Virus record (IMG/VR): IMGVR_UViG_3300012929_000027
Span: 1 to 47,039 of that record
Length of the DNA: 47,039 bases
From: a virus
Reading direction: 5' to 3' (one strand)
Shown: positions 8,455 through 16,310 of the stretch, one piece after another
Position numbering within the stretch: the stretch's first letter is position 1
Layout of the letters: the number at the start of each line of letters is the position of its first letter
Made by a program: the position numbers and the translations under genes
The notes under the pieces: model-generated
The model's input: the letters and a program-made list of their open reading frames with translations, nothing else
The model's database searches: none
Told to the model about the DNA's origin: nothing

Positions 8455-8684
8455 CAGCCGCCCTTGTGAGCACTCGAAAATGGCTGCTTGTCCGATCCGA
8501 CGCGACCACCGGACGCCCTTTTCGGCCGATCCATGCGATGCTTGGACTTGCCGCCTTCGGCCTGCATATCCTTCTTCACTCGGCCGCCCTTCTTGTGCTT
8601 CTCGTGGGCTTCTTCAAGAACATCCGGGTTGCCGGATACGACCATTCCAACACGGCCACCCTTGGCATGACGCGATCGGGACAT
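8454..8684 (-). CDS. Small basic protein with GGRV repeats
   Basis: A 76-residue, strongly basic protein carrying three copies of a (K/S)GGRV motif (at about residues 9, 33 and 59) separated by Lys/His-rich linkers. The segment GGKSKHRMDRPKRASGGRV is almost repeated in the 314-residue protein at 16.3-17.3 kb (GEKSKHRMDKPHRAKGGRV), so the two share an origin. Such GGRV-containing basic proteins are often seen near phage head genes, but their function is not established. DNA or capsid-interior binding is a guess from charge. It sits between the beta-helix gene and the split small gene. Confidence 0.7.
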   Translation of the reverse strand: MSRSRHAKGGRVGMVVSGNPDVLEEAHEKHKKGGRVKKDMQAEGGKSKHRMDRPKRASGGRVGSDKQPFSSAHKGG

Positions 8685-8715
8685 CTTCTGTTTTCCTTCT
8701 CTCGGCGCGAGATAC

Positions 8716-9684
8716 TTAGGTTGTAGTGGACGCTACGTTGCCGTTTGCAGCCGTTGGCGCCGATGTAATGAACACGAGTTGGCCAGTGGTAGCCACCTTG
8801 CCAGCAACACCAACCACGGAAGTTGAGGATGCTAGCACAAAGACAGCACCAGCCGTGGCACTGATCGTAAGCGGAAGGGTGCTCGCCACCGCGCCAGCGT
8901 TGCCCATATCGTTGATGAACAGGCAATCATCAAAGATGAAATAGCCAGTGCAGGTTACGGTAGCCGCATTGATTTGCGCGGACGCGGCAACGCTGGACCA
9001 CATCACAAAATAGCAACTGACGAATGTGGAAGACCCGGCCCCGGCCAGCATTTCCATCGTAAAGTTGGTACCCGTGGCGCGAACGATTGCGTCCCCGCCA
9101 ATGATACATCGGCTGAATGAATTGTTGGCGCTAGCCAAGGTGAGCGCGCGATTGCCGGCATGTGCCGCAGCCGTCGCATTACCGACCTGACTGAAGGAAC
9201 ATGCAATGTAGTCGTTGTTTCCGCCGGCCTCAGCCCAACAAACCTGCGCAGCCGCTTGGGCGATGCCGCTAAGGGCCGAAATATTCTGGAAAGTACACCC
9301 GGCCCCAGTCACATTGACCAGCGGGCTAAAGGCACCCGTGGTTGCCGCGACATTCGACACGGTCAGCAATGATGGTCCAGGTGCACCTCCACCATTGAGG
9401 CCGATCATATGGGTGCGGGACTTGCTCCATGCCAAAGAGACCGTCAGATGGATGGTGCCAGCCACAAAAACAACATCGTCATTGTTCGCGGTGCATTTGC
9501 TCAACGCCTGCGTGAGCGTGGCAAATGGGTCCTGCGGACCTCCGGTATTGCCATCGCTTCCGTTGACCTCGTCAACCCAGAAGTAATTGCCCCGAAACGG
9601 CAGCATGGCTGCAATGCCATACAGCGGCATTCCGAACTGGCCGGAAACGTTGTTGCCTGCGGTGTTGTATCCCGGCGTCGCCAT
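8716..9684 (-). CDS. Parallel beta-helix decoration or appendage protein
   Basis: A 322-residue protein. After a short N-terminus (GQFGMPLYGIAAMLP) comes YFWVDEVNGSDGN and then DPFATLTQAL. This is the usual opening of right-handed parallel beta-helix (pectate-lyase-like) proteins, where a GxDxNxG turn precedes the first coil. The remainder shows the expected rungs (GAGCTFQNISALSG, NDYIACSFSQVGN, NNSFSRCIIGGDAI, GYFIFDDCLFIND). No catalytic residues of a depolymerase stand out. Because it follows the major capsid gene, a head fibre or decoration role seems more likely than a tailspike. It may be transcribed from its own promoter in the 9.75 kb gap. Confidence 0.75.
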   Translation of the reverse strand: MATPGYNTAGNNVSGQFGMPLYGIAAMLPFRGNYFWVDEVNGSDGNTGGPQDPFATLTQALSKCTANNDDVVFVAGTIHLTVSLAWSKSRTHMIGLNGGGAPGPSLLTVSNVAATTGAFSPLVNVTGAGCTFQNISALSGIAQAAAQVCWAEAGGNNDYIACSFSQVGNATAAAHAGNRALTLASANNSFSRCIIGGDAIVRATGTNFTMEMLAGAGSSTFVSCYFVMWSSVAASAQINAATVTCTGYFIFDDCLFINDMGNAGAVASTLPLTISATAGAVFVLASSTSVVGVAGKVATTGQLVFITSAPTAANGNVASTTT

Positions 9685-9748
9685 AACTCATTCCTTCTTT
9701 AAACAGGGATACCGTCCCTAGTCTTCGGTGGCCATGACGACCGTTAGA

Positions 9749-9780
9749 TTTACACCTTAACAAAACAGGATGGTTGTCAA
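9749..9780 (-). promoter_or_regulatory. Candidate sigma-70 promoter between capsid and beta-helix genes
   Basis: The 151-bp gap between 9685 and 9835 holds a perfect -35 box TTGACA (9775-9780, minus strand). The -10 element is uncertain: TAAGGT at 15-bp spacing or TGTAAA at 20-bp spacing. The gap is AT-rich and contains no gene I can support. It could boost expression of the beta-helix protein relative to the capsid. Confidence 0.4.
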
Positions 9781-9835
9781 TTTTCGATGCATCATTTCCT
9801 TCTGAATTTCAGGTATTGAAAATAATGCAACAAAA

Positions 9836-10750
9836 TCAAGAGGTTGGAAACTCCCCCCATCCTGCGCGGGGGTCGTTGTAGCCGAATGAGTACCGCTCAT
9901 AAGCCTTAACCAGCAAGTTGTCAGTAACGTTGTCAACCCACATGTCCGATTCATACGGAATGCGCAACATGTGGATGAAGCCCTCAATATTCGTGGTGAG
10001 GAACCACGCGAAGTTGCTGGTCAGGAAGTCCATCACCAAATGGCCTTCCGGCAATCCTCCTGACAGCGTGAGGATGGCGTTGACATCGTTCATTGCCGTA
10101 CCGGGACGAAGCTCCGTCTTCATCAGGCGGATAGCAACCGCCTCAAGTGCAGTCGGCACAACCAATCTGCGGGCGCGGGACAGAATACGAAGACCGCGCT
10201 CGTTCACGAACTGAGTTCGAACGTTGGTCATGTTCGCCAGCAAGGACGATTCATTCAGTGACTTCGGCGTGCTCGAAGTGTTCGCCCATGTCCCGCCATC
10301 GAACGGATGATCCGTAGCGAACAGAGCCTTGCCGTCGCCGATCTGGCTGGAATTGTAGACGTTTCCCAGATTGAAAACGTTGGCTCCCTGGATTTCCTTG
10401 AACTGGGCAAACGCCTCTTGCAGCTTCAGATTGGTCGGATTGAACTGAGCCTTGTACAGATTGTCATCGATCGCCTTACGGGTGATCGCGTATCCGAGGG
10501 CAACTTCGATATGCACAAATGCCCACGTGAAGCGCTCGCCGGCATTGTTGTCGAATTGAGTTGCCGCACCCTCATCTTTGAGGAATGGCAGCGCGACAAA
10601 TGCCATTTGAGTCGAGCGCTCGACCGCCATGGCCGATTTGTGCGTCTTGAAGACCTTGTCCCATTGTCTGGGAATCATGTCGTAGCTGCCACGGACATCG
10701 AACAGTCCGGGCAGAAGCTCAGATCGGATACTAGCGAGGGCTACGGGCAT
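9836..10750 (-). CDS. Major capsid protein
   Basis: A 304-residue protein of the size and texture of HK97-fold major heads. Recognisable parts: an early helix with LLPGLFDVRGSYDMIPRQWD, an FTWAFVHIEVALGYAITRKA segment, the ALFATDHPF motif typical of Mu gpT-like and related heads, RARRLVVPTALEAVA in the A-domain region, and a C-terminus MWVDNVTDNLLVKAYERYSFG. Assembled on the scaffold it would form the icosahedral shell. Start ATG 10750 with TAGGAAAG upstream. The gene upstream encodes a probable decoration/stabilisation protein. Whether the N-terminus is cleaved cannot be told. Confidence 0.85.
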   Translation of the reverse strand: MPVALASIRSELLPGLFDVRGSYDMIPRQWDKVFKTHKSAMAVERSTQMAFVALPFLKDEGAATQFDNNAGERFTWAFVHIEVALGYAITRKAIDDNLYKAQFNPTNLKLQEAFAQFKEIQGANVFNLGNVYNSSQIGDGKALFATDHPFDGGTWANTSSTPKSLNESSLLANMTNVRTQFVNERGLRILSRARRLVVPTALEAVAIRLMKTELRPGTAMNDVNAILTLSGGLPEGHLVMDFLTSNFAWFLTTNIEGFIHMLRIPYESDMWVDNVTDNLLVKAYERYSFGYNDPRAGWGEFPTS

Positions 10751-10801
10751 TTATTGTATCTTTCCTAAGCGGAGAAAATTTGCTCAATAACCGTCACCAG
10801 A

Positions 10802-11389
10802 CTACGGGAATCCCGTCTGCGTCTTGAATCGCTGGTTGTTGAAGGTAACGACCGCCCATCCGAATGGCGTCGTTGAATCCGAGCCGTTTCCTATGCCCTG
10901 ATAGAGATTGTAAACTTGGAATGGCAGGGTTGTGGTCGCGGCCAATGTCGTCTGCTCAATTGTGGCGCCAGAAAAACCACCGCCAACAATTGATCCGGTG
11001 CCGATGTTGAAATCAACATTTGAATCAATGGCAGAGTTAGTTAGAGACGTGCTGAGAGCGGCAGCAAGAAACAATGCGTTTGGCGCATTAATGATGTAGG
11101 CCGTGGCATCAGATGCGGCCGAGCCGGGCCAGAATGGCGACCATTGAGGCGTTCCGCCGCCGACTGGGATATAAACGCACCCATCAAAAATCCCCTCTAG
11201 GGGCTGGGTTGCTCCCGCTGCGGCTTGTTTGATGTATCCAGTAGCGGTAATTTTGTTGACCGGATCGCCACGGTAAATCTTCGTGGTATTTGCGGAGGAA
11301 ATCAGCCGCGTCGCGAGCTGATAGTCTGGACCGGCCCCGGACGTAAATCCGATATGCCGAAAGCCGAACGTCGCTAGAGTGTTGGCCAT
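10802..11389 (-). CDS. Probable capsid decoration/stabilisation protein
   Basis: A 195-residue protein starting MANTLATFGFRHIGFTSG. The frame is open further up to 11464, but ATG 11389 has AGGGAGCGG upstream and begins the part I recognise from other phages, where a protein of this type is found directly before the major capsid gene. Visible: QLATRLISSANTTKIYRGDP and GAIEG-type turns (PLEGIFDGCVYIP), then a beta-rich C-terminus (FQVYNLYQGIG, FGWAVVTFNNQRF). Likely a head cement or decoration protein; the exact function is unproven. A promoter lies 175 bp upstream. Confidence 0.7.
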   Translation of the reverse strand: MANTLATFGFRHIGFTSGAGPDYQLATRLISSANTTKIYRGDPVNKITATGYIKQAAAGATQPLEGIFDGCVYIPVGGGTPQWSPFWPGSAASDATAYIINAPNALFLAAALSTSLTNSAIDSNVDFNIGTGSIVGGGFSGATIEQTTLAATTTLPFQVYNLYQGIGNGSDSTTPFGWAVVTFNNQRFKTQTGFP

Positions 11390-11563
11390 GGCCAGAACCG
11401 CTCCCTGTTTGTGGAGGCTGTCCGGCAAGCTCTGCTGGATTGTGTGCCTTGGAAAACCGCCCAACGCTGGGGCGGGTCAATCTAAGGAGCGGAAAGGCGC
11501 TATCCGTCTCGGCTTAGGAAGCATTCGACGCATTGCACTCGCCGAATTAGAAACCTGATTTCG

Positions 11564-11593
11564 TCTATACACATAAAAGATGGGAACCGTCAA
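11564..11593 (-). promoter_or_regulatory. Sigma-70-type promoter for the capsid operon
   Basis: On the minus strand TTGACG (11588-11593) is followed at 18-bp spacing by TATAGA (11564-11569). It sits in the 252-bp gap 11390-11641, which has no supportable gene, and points at the decoration and major capsid genes. The -35 lies in ACCCATTGACGG, one half of the palindrome found at six other sites; the second half is missing. Confidence 0.6.
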
Positions 11594-11641
11594 TGGGTTT
11601 AGCATCCTCGGCAGATACTAGGCGATTTTCCAATCTCGGGA

Positions 11642-11860
11642 TCATCGTCCGAAGGGAAAATGCAGGGCTGACCCTCCACCTCCCGCGACCATCTGAACAA
11701 GCCATAGAATGGCTATCAGGGCTACAATTACCCATAGCAACTGAATAACTTTTTCAGGGATTGGCAGGCCGATCACATCTCGCAACACCCAGATCACGAG
11801 GTAAATTACGATCGCGAGCAAGCATAGATAGATCAAAAATGTAATGACCGATGCCAGCAT
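11642..11860 (-). CDS. Small two-helix membrane protein (Thivi_2564-like)
   Basis: A 72-residue protein with two hydrophobic segments: residues 1-26 (MLASVITFLIYLCLLAIVIY followed by LVIWVL) and 38-58 (KVIQLLWVIVALIAILWLVQ), joined by a short GLPIPEK turn. This resembles the Thivi_2564 family of small membrane proteins of unknown function. The longer open frame upstream is rejected because AGAGGA precedes ATG 11860 at eight bases. It lies after the glycosyltransferase gene inside the head module. A holin role is conceivable but there is no endolysin nearby. Confidence 0.7.
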   Translation of the reverse strand: MLASVITFLIYLCLLAIVIYLVIWVLRDVIGLPIPEKVIQLLWVIVALIAILWLVQMVAGGGGSALHFPFGR

Positions 11861-11912
11861 GACTTGGTCCTCTGATGGACCACAATAACCCCGCTTTGGA
11901 ACTTTGGTTCCC

Positions 11913-12623
11913 TTATTCGGCCGCCAATTGAACTTCAGTCTTGGCTTTCTCATCCGCCCATTTGGCGTAGCAAGCCCTGAACGAGTGCATGCCGACGTGT
12001 TCGATTTCATATCCGCCAGCACCCCAAGTCGTGCCGCCGCACAATTCCCAGCGATAGCAAAACGAAATGTCTTCCGACATTCGATGACCTTTTTCGTTCC
12101 GGATCGGATCGAAAACACGTATCATCCGGCCTTCGGGGTGAATGGCCGGATTGTCCAATGCGGTGTCGATAATATCGGGCAACTTCTCAATCATGAGATT
12201 GATCGCGTCGCGGCGAATCAGTAGAACGCCAGCCCCGAGCCCACGAACTTTGATGAACTGGCCTTTGCCGCCAGCGTTCATGTGCTTGCCCCATCCGGAG
12301 GCTGCCCATTCCACTTCCAATGTTTTCTTGGGATAGATACCACCAACCAACGGCTCATTCAGCGCCAGCATGTCAACGATCAATTCCGGGGGGAAGCCCA
12401 TGTCCGCGTCGATCATCAGCAGATGGCTGGATTCCTTCATGCCATCGTACCAATGGGTCAACGCGACATTCCGGACCTCAACGATATCGGGGCTGGACGA
12501 CGTGGTGATAGCTACGCTATGTCCCTTTTGATGCAGGACCGGAACAAGCCGATGGGTGGATTGAAAGGTGGCGGCAGATATCTGATGCCCGTATCCGGGC
12601 ACATAGATCATAACATTTGCCAC
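11913..12623 (-). CDS. Glycosyltransferase-like protein (GT-A fold)
   Basis: A 236-residue protein. It opens with MANVMIYVPGYGHQISAATF and has a SSHLLMIDADMGFPPELI segment near residue 75, the DxD-like metal/nucleotide-sugar site of GT-A enzymes, followed by the ALNEPLVGGIYPKK strand. RGLGAGVLLIRRDAI (about 127-141) and SEDISFCYRWELCGG (about 186-200) match later parts of family-2-like transferases, including the acidic ED that often holds the catalytic base. It would transfer a sugar to an acceptor that cannot be named here. Because the gene lies between scaffold and capsid genes, virion protein glycosylation or host surface modification are both possible. Confidence 0.7.
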   Translation of the reverse strand: MANVMIYVPGYGHQISAATFQSTHRLVPVLHQKGHSVAITTSSSPDIVEVRNVALTHWYDGMKESSHLLMIDADMGFPPELIVDMLALNEPLVGGIYPKKTLEVEWAASGWGKHMNAGGKGQFIKVRGLGAGVLLIRRDAINLMIEKLPDIIDTALDNPAIHPEGRMIRVFDPIRNEKGHRMSEDISFCYRWELCGGTTWGAGGYEIEHVGMHSFRACYAKWADEKAKTEVQLAAE

Positions 12624-12626
12624 CGA

Positions 12627-13361
12627 TCATGCCTCCATTTCGTAGTCATCCGGAGGAACTTCCAGCGACTTGTCAATCGTGGTCCGGATGCCGCTGACGT
12701 TACGAGCGCGCCCCGCATTGGCGCCGGGCAGGTTCGCTTGGGTGAGCTTGAGCGAATCAGTCTGATCGCGAAGCTGGGCCTTAGCTCGGATTTCATCTTC
12801 CTTCAGGGCTTGCCGCGTCAATTCCGCCGGTCTTTCTTCCAACCGCTGACCACCGACGATTATCGCCCCGTCATAACCTGGAGCCGTCCAGATGCCGGGA
12901 TGCCGCGAAGCCGGAACCGGCCTCCATCCGTTCTCATATAGATCAACAATAGTGCCCTGATGGATCTCGGCAATCTCCTTGTTCATCGCCGTGACGGCAT
13001 TCCATTGATAGGACCACCCATGGGGTGCTTGGGCGCGTTCGAATATATCCTGATTGGACTGCGGACGGCGGCGCTCTAGCATCTCGCCATCACGCCCCAG
13101 AACGGAGGATGCTTGCCGGCTTGGCTCTCGTGCCAATTCCCGATCAGGAGCGCGCGGGGCAGGACGTGGATTATTCCTGCGCAGCGGCGGGCCTGCCTGA
13201 GCTTCTGGCGGCCTGACGTTGATGGGAACGCCCAACTTACGCCCCGGCTTGCGAATCGGCGTCACGCCATCGGCCCGGTACCCATAGGGTGCGGCTGGGT
13301 CGCGCTCGGGCGCCTTCTGGACGACCTCTTCGTCATCGTCGATTTCAAGATGTTTGGCCAC
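12627..13361 (-). CDS. Conserved phage protein with YQW/VPASRH domain (copy 1)
   Basis: A 244-residue protein with GTG start and GGAGACC upstream. The first 100 residues are charged and Pro/Arg-rich. Residues about 114-178 (GWSYQW, then NGWRPVPASRHPG, IIVGGQRLEERP) form a domain that is also present in the next gene upstream. The C-terminal half is a helical, Ala/Lys/Gln-rich segment. I recognise the YQW plus W-x-P-VPASRH pattern from many phage head modules, but know no assigned function. It overlaps the upstream paralogue by 17 nt. Confidence 0.7.
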   Translation of the reverse strand: MAKHLEIDDDEEVVQKAPERDPAAPYGYRADGVTPIRKPGRKLGVPINVRPPEAQAGPPLRRNNPRPAPRAPDRELAREPSRQASSVLGRDGEMLERRRPQSNQDIFERAQAPHGWSYQWNAVTAMNKEIAEIHQGTIVDLYENGWRPVPASRHPGIWTAPGYDGAIIVGGQRLEERPAELTRQALKEDEIRAKAQLRDQTDSLKLTQANLPGANAGRARNVSGIRTTIDKSLEVPPDDYEMEA

Positions 13362-14049
13362 TTTTGGTCTCCTCGATGATTCGCTGGCGGATATTGTTGA
13401 TGGCGGCTGGGAGAACCAACGCGCTCAGGGTTGGCAATTTTGACAAGCTTTTATCGATACCGTAGGCCTTTATGGCCTCGCGCGAAAGCCGATCTCGCTC
13501 CTCAAATATCTGATCGATGTACGGCACCATATCGCGAGGGATGGCAGTGGTTGTTTCTATGGTTTTAGTTTTGCCATCGATATACTGCGCCTGCTCCACA
13601 TCGAAGATACCATCGCCAAGTTTGATGCTGGTTTCACCAATCTTGACTTCTCCAAAGAGAGCGCTCTCTCCAGATAGCTCACCGCTCCACTTCTTCATCC
13701 AATCGTCGGTCAGCTTGTACGCGGCGTTAATTTGCTCTTTGCGCTCAGCATCCACCTCGAATTTTGGCTTCTCAAATAGGCCAAGCCCGTTCACCTCAAT
13801 ATCGCCGATGAATCCGGCTGGCATGAAATAGCCGTCATGGCGAGAAGCCGGTACCGCAGCCCAGCCACGTCCACTATACATATCCTTGTCATGGATGAGG
13901 TGCATCCATTGATACGCTCGGCCCTGCGGGATCATTTCAGGAGAAACAAAGAACGGGTCAGCATGCCGCCTACGAGGCAGGATGGTGTATCCCGCGCCCC
14001 ACAGATCGTCGATGATTTCTCGGGTTACTACTTCACGGACGGGTTTCAT
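13345..14049 (-). CDS. Conserved phage protein with YQW/VPASRH domain (copy 2)
   Basis: A 234-residue protein. Residues about 42-94 (GRAYQWMHLI, GRGWAAVPASRHDG, IEVNGLGLFEKP) match the domain of the gene that follows at 12.6-13.4 kb: the same YQW, the same VPASRH and the same (G)L-E(R/K)P ending. The C-terminal half (SALFGEVKIGETSIKLGDG, a long basic/acidic helix, then PAAINNIRQRIIEE) is not shared. Starts with an ATGA overlap to the scaffold-like gene. Function unknown; its location suggests head assembly. Confidence 0.7.
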   Translation of the reverse strand: MKPVREVVTREIIDDLWGAGYTILPRRRHADPFFVSPEMIPQGRAYQWMHLIHDKDMYSGRGWAAVPASRHDGYFMPAGFIGDIEVNGLGLFEKPKFEVDAERKEQINAAYKLTDDWMKKWSGELSGESALFGEVKIGETSIKLGDGIFDVEQAQYIDGKTKTIETTTAIPRDMVPYIDQIFEERDRLSREAIKAYGIDKSLSKLPTLSALVLPAAINNIRQRIIEETKSGQTS

Positions 14050-15020
14050 TGTTCGTTGAAGCTCCGATCGTAGTGCCCCTCTCTTTGCATGATGGATTTA
14101 CGTCTGGCAAATTCAGTATGGCCGATGGGATCACCCTTTTTGAACTTGCCCTTCGGGTCATCCCAGTTCCAGACCACGCTGCCATCGGTCGCCGACAGGG
14201 CCTCTCGCTTCGTAAGTACGATCGTCATGCCGCCTCCGTTCATTCCACCACCTGCATTGCCGTTCGGGGCTGCGGCCGAGCTTGGCCGTATCTGAACCCG
14301 AGGTTTCGCGTCCTTTTCTTCTTGTTTAGGCGCAACCTTCGTCGATATCCCGGCTTCAATCCGGGTAAAGTACTCGTCGCTACCTTCCTCAACATCATCA
14401 GCCACGGCCAAATTATGCGCCGCCATCATTCTGGCATTTAGCTTTTTGTCGGTGACGCAATCCGGGTGTGACCTAATCCATGCGGCAGCGCGTGGAGCCA
14501 ATGTGGAGGCCAGAGCCTCAACAGGATCAGGCCGCGACTCCTGACGGATTTCTTGGCGCACTAGCTTGGTCGCCGACTGGTCTTTCAGGTCGCCTTCGGC
14601 CTCCTTGAGCCTTTGAATGCGACTTTCTGCCGCAGCCATCTTCCGTTGGGCCTTGGCCTGATCGACAAAATTGCCAGCCTCAGCAGCCGCGATATACTCA
14701 CCTTCAGCCGCGTGGGCTTCGGCTTCCGCCGCCTGAATGCCGGTCAAAACCGTATCGAGTTGGCTGGTAGCCACTTCCTTACGAGCGGCAGCAATTTCCT
14801 GATCTTTGACATCCAACTGTCGCTCAGCGCCAGCCAAGCGCTGAGTCGTCTGATTCAGCGTGCCCTTTAGGGTTTCGAATTGGCCTTTGAGGTCGCTGAT
14901 CGGATCGTCCGCCACCGCTTTCTTAGCCGGCGGCGGATCGGGCTTGATTTCCGTTATGACCCCAGCGTCTCCCTCATGCGGGATCGTCACTTCGATTGCG
15001 TCGTCGTCAAGATCAGCCAT
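14046..15020 (-). CDS. Probable scaffolding protein
   Basis: A 324-residue protein, strongly acidic at the N-terminus (MADLDDDAIEVTIPHEGD), followed by about 110 residues of uninterrupted coiled-coil (QFETLKGTLNQTTQRLAGAE through RIQRLKEAEGDLKDQ). A Gly/Asn-rich linker (GNAGGGMNGGGMT) comes next, and then a basic C-terminus (WNWDDPKGKFKKGDP, EFARRKSIMQREGHY). Acidic coiled-coil with a basic tail is the classical composition of phage scaffolds, whose C-terminus binds the capsid. It lies between portal and major capsid genes, as expected. Sequence homology alone would be weak, so the call is mainly from architecture and position. Confidence 0.7.
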   Translation of the reverse strand: MADLDDDAIEVTIPHEGDAGVITEIKPDPPPAKKAVADDPISDLKGQFETLKGTLNQTTQRLAGAERQLDVKDQEIAAARKEVATSQLDTVLTGIQAAEAEAHAAEGEYIAAAEAGNFVDQAKAQRKMAAAESRIQRLKEAEGDLKDQSATKLVRQEIRQESRPDPVEALASTLAPRAAAWIRSHPDCVTDKKLNARMMAAHNLAVADDVEEGSDEYFTRIEAGISTKVAPKQEEKDAKPRVQIRPSSAAAPNGNAGGGMNGGGMTIVLTKREALSATDGSVVWNWDDPKGKFKKGDPIGHTEFARRKSIMQREGHYDRSFNEQ

Positions 15021-15216
15021 GGGCTGGTTCCTCTAATTGCAGGCAAACCCTATAAAACACATCTCGACGAATTTCGCCGCAGACAAACCACTCGACTGAG
15101 ACGCGATCGGATTCCAGATGATAGACCATCATGGGAGGGCCGCCAGATTTCAGCCAGACTATGGCTCCGATCTGAATTGGGTCGGATAGCAATATTCCCG
15201 CTATCGAGACTGACAT
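15013..15216 (-). CDS. DUF2158 (YodC-like) small protein
   Basis: A 67-residue protein. The core IGAIVWLKSGGPPMMVYHL is the DUF2158/YodC signature (G-x-x-V-x-LKSGGP-x-M-x-V), and VSVEWFVCGEIRRDVFYRVCL is its second half. These are small beta-barrel proteins of unknown function, common in phages and proteobacteria. ATG 15216 overlaps the stop of the co-chaperonin gene by one base (TGATG), which decides the start over a longer open frame. The end overlaps the scaffold gene by eight bases. Confidence 0.8.
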   Translation of the reverse strand: MSVSIAGILLSDPIQIGAIVWLKSGGPPMMVYHLESDRVSVEWFVCGEIRRDVFYRVCLQLEEPAHG

Positions 15217-15635
15217 CAGTAATAAATCTCCGGATCGGAGACTTTCATCAGGATGCGGGTGTCCTGGAATAGCCGGCACGGCACCTCGCGAATGAATAAC
15301 CCAATCCCATCGGCGGGCTGATACATTACCCAATCCCCAATTTTCAGTTTGTCGCCGTTAAATTTGGCGATGTTGTCATCTTTGAATGCCCCTTTGCCCA
15401 TTGCCACCACCATACCGATGTTGCCTTGAAAGCGATCCTCCTCCACGGCCTTATCGGTCAAGTAGATACCTCCCTTGGTTTTGCCGGGGCGGATGTATCC
15501 TGCAACAAGAACCTGAGAATGCAAGACAATCTGCTTTTTGAGATTACCTAGCTTGGCGAGCAACAAGACCTTTGGATCAGATTCGATATCGTCGGCTATC
15601 TCACGCATTTTGCCGATAGCATTGGATCGGGCCAT
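15216..15635 (-). CDS. GroES-like co-chaperonin
   Basis: A 139-residue protein. From about residue 43 it has the GroES layout: VLVAGYIRPGKTKGGIYLTD (core strand, mobile loop with KTKGGI), FQGNIGMVVAMGKGAF, then KLKIGDWVMYQPADGI (the GD-V-Y strand) and a C-terminal strand. An N-terminal helical extension of about 40 residues (RSNAIGKMREIADDIESDP) is added. It would cap host GroEL, as T4 gp31 does, most likely to fold the capsid protein; no GroEL gene is present in the window. Start ATG 15635 has AAGGA upstream. It lies between portal and scaffold genes, in keeping with a head-assembly role. Confidence 0.85.
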   Translation of the reverse strand: MARSNAIGKMREIADDIESDPKVLLLAKLGNLKKQIVLHSQVLVAGYIRPGKTKGGIYLTDKAVEEDRFQGNIGMVVAMGKGAFKDDNIAKFNGDKLKIGDWVMYQPADGIGLFIREVPCRLFQDTRILMKVSDPEIYY

Positions 15636-16039
15636 CACAATTTCCTTGGTTTGTCTGAAATGAGAAAGCGGGAATAGATGGCATAGCCACTCTTCTTGCC
15701 GTCGAAGCAATTAATCTCGGGCTTGACGCGCCAATACAGATCTTTTGGAGTTAGTGGTATTAGGCCAGCAACACGTGCTATCCATGCGTCCAATGCATCG
15801 TCGGCGCTGGACATGCGCCCGACAATTATCTGGGCATAATGCTCGCCAGTGGGCGCGTGACTTGGGTCAGGCTCGCCCTGATAGACATAAACTGAGCGGA
15901 AATTGCTCTCAAAACGTTCTGTAGCTTGCGCTAGTGCAGCGTGTACTTCACTGCTGATCGGCAGTTCGTGCGGTGTTTTGGACAATTTTAGCCGCTTGGC
16001 AGTCAATGGGTGCATCCCAGCGTGTTGCCGCTCCTGCAT
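15635..16039 (-). CDS. Conserved phage protein, paralogue of the 19.9 kb gene
   Basis: A 134-residue protein; an inner ATG at 16015 is an alternative start. The C-terminal two thirds (SSADDALDAWIARV, then YWRVKPEINCFDGKKSGYAI and YSRFLI) match the 126-residue product at 19857-20237 (TADEAIDDWVHHL, VWRVEPEI, WAVYARFAI). The N-terminus KRLKLSKTPHELPISSEVH is its own. Function unknown. The fold appears as alpha/beta with a conserved (Y/V)WRV-PEI strand. It is followed immediately by the co-chaperonin gene. Confidence 0.7.
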   Translation of the reverse strand: MQERQHAGMHPLTAKRLKLSKTPHELPISSEVHAALAQATERFESNFRSVYVYQGEPDPSHAPTGEHYAQIIVGRMSSADDALDAWIARVAGLIPLTPKDLYWRVKPEINCFDGKKSGYAIYSRFLISDKPRKL

Positions 16040-16055
16040 GGAACGGATAGGTCGA

Positions 16056-16310
16056 TTACGCGTCTATTCTCTTTTTCGCCTCTTGGCAAAATACAATCGC
16101 CACATCCAATCCATGGATCTTGCCGCGTCGCTTCTCAAAATCAGCCCAATCCCTCGCGGATAGCAGGCCATCAAATTCCTTGGCGCGCTCGGCCTCCAAA
16201 TCCCTCAACATATTCCGGGAGAGGGCTGGGTGATCATCCTGAGCAAGGGAAACGGGCTCCAGTTGTGGAGTTGGAGCATCTCTCTTCTGACCGTATGGAT
16301 TATAGGCCAT
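16056..16310 (-). CDS. Conserved phage small helical protein
   Basis: An 84-residue protein. The second half (LEAERAKEFDGLLSARDWAD, then RRGKIHGLDVAIVFCQEAKK) is helical and follows a pattern I have seen repeatedly in phage head modules next to portal genes, with no assigned role. Overlaps the GGRV-repeat gene by one base. No cofactor motif or membrane segment is visible. Confidence 0.7.
   Translation of the reverse strand: MAYNPYGQKRDAPTPQLEPVSLAQDDHPALSRNMLRDLEAERAKEFDGLLSARDWADFEKRRGKIHGLDVAIVFCQEAKKRIDA

Noticed and set aside
11577-11593. Operator at the capsid promoter
   Set aside because: Only the ATTGAC half is present; the promoter itself is kept.
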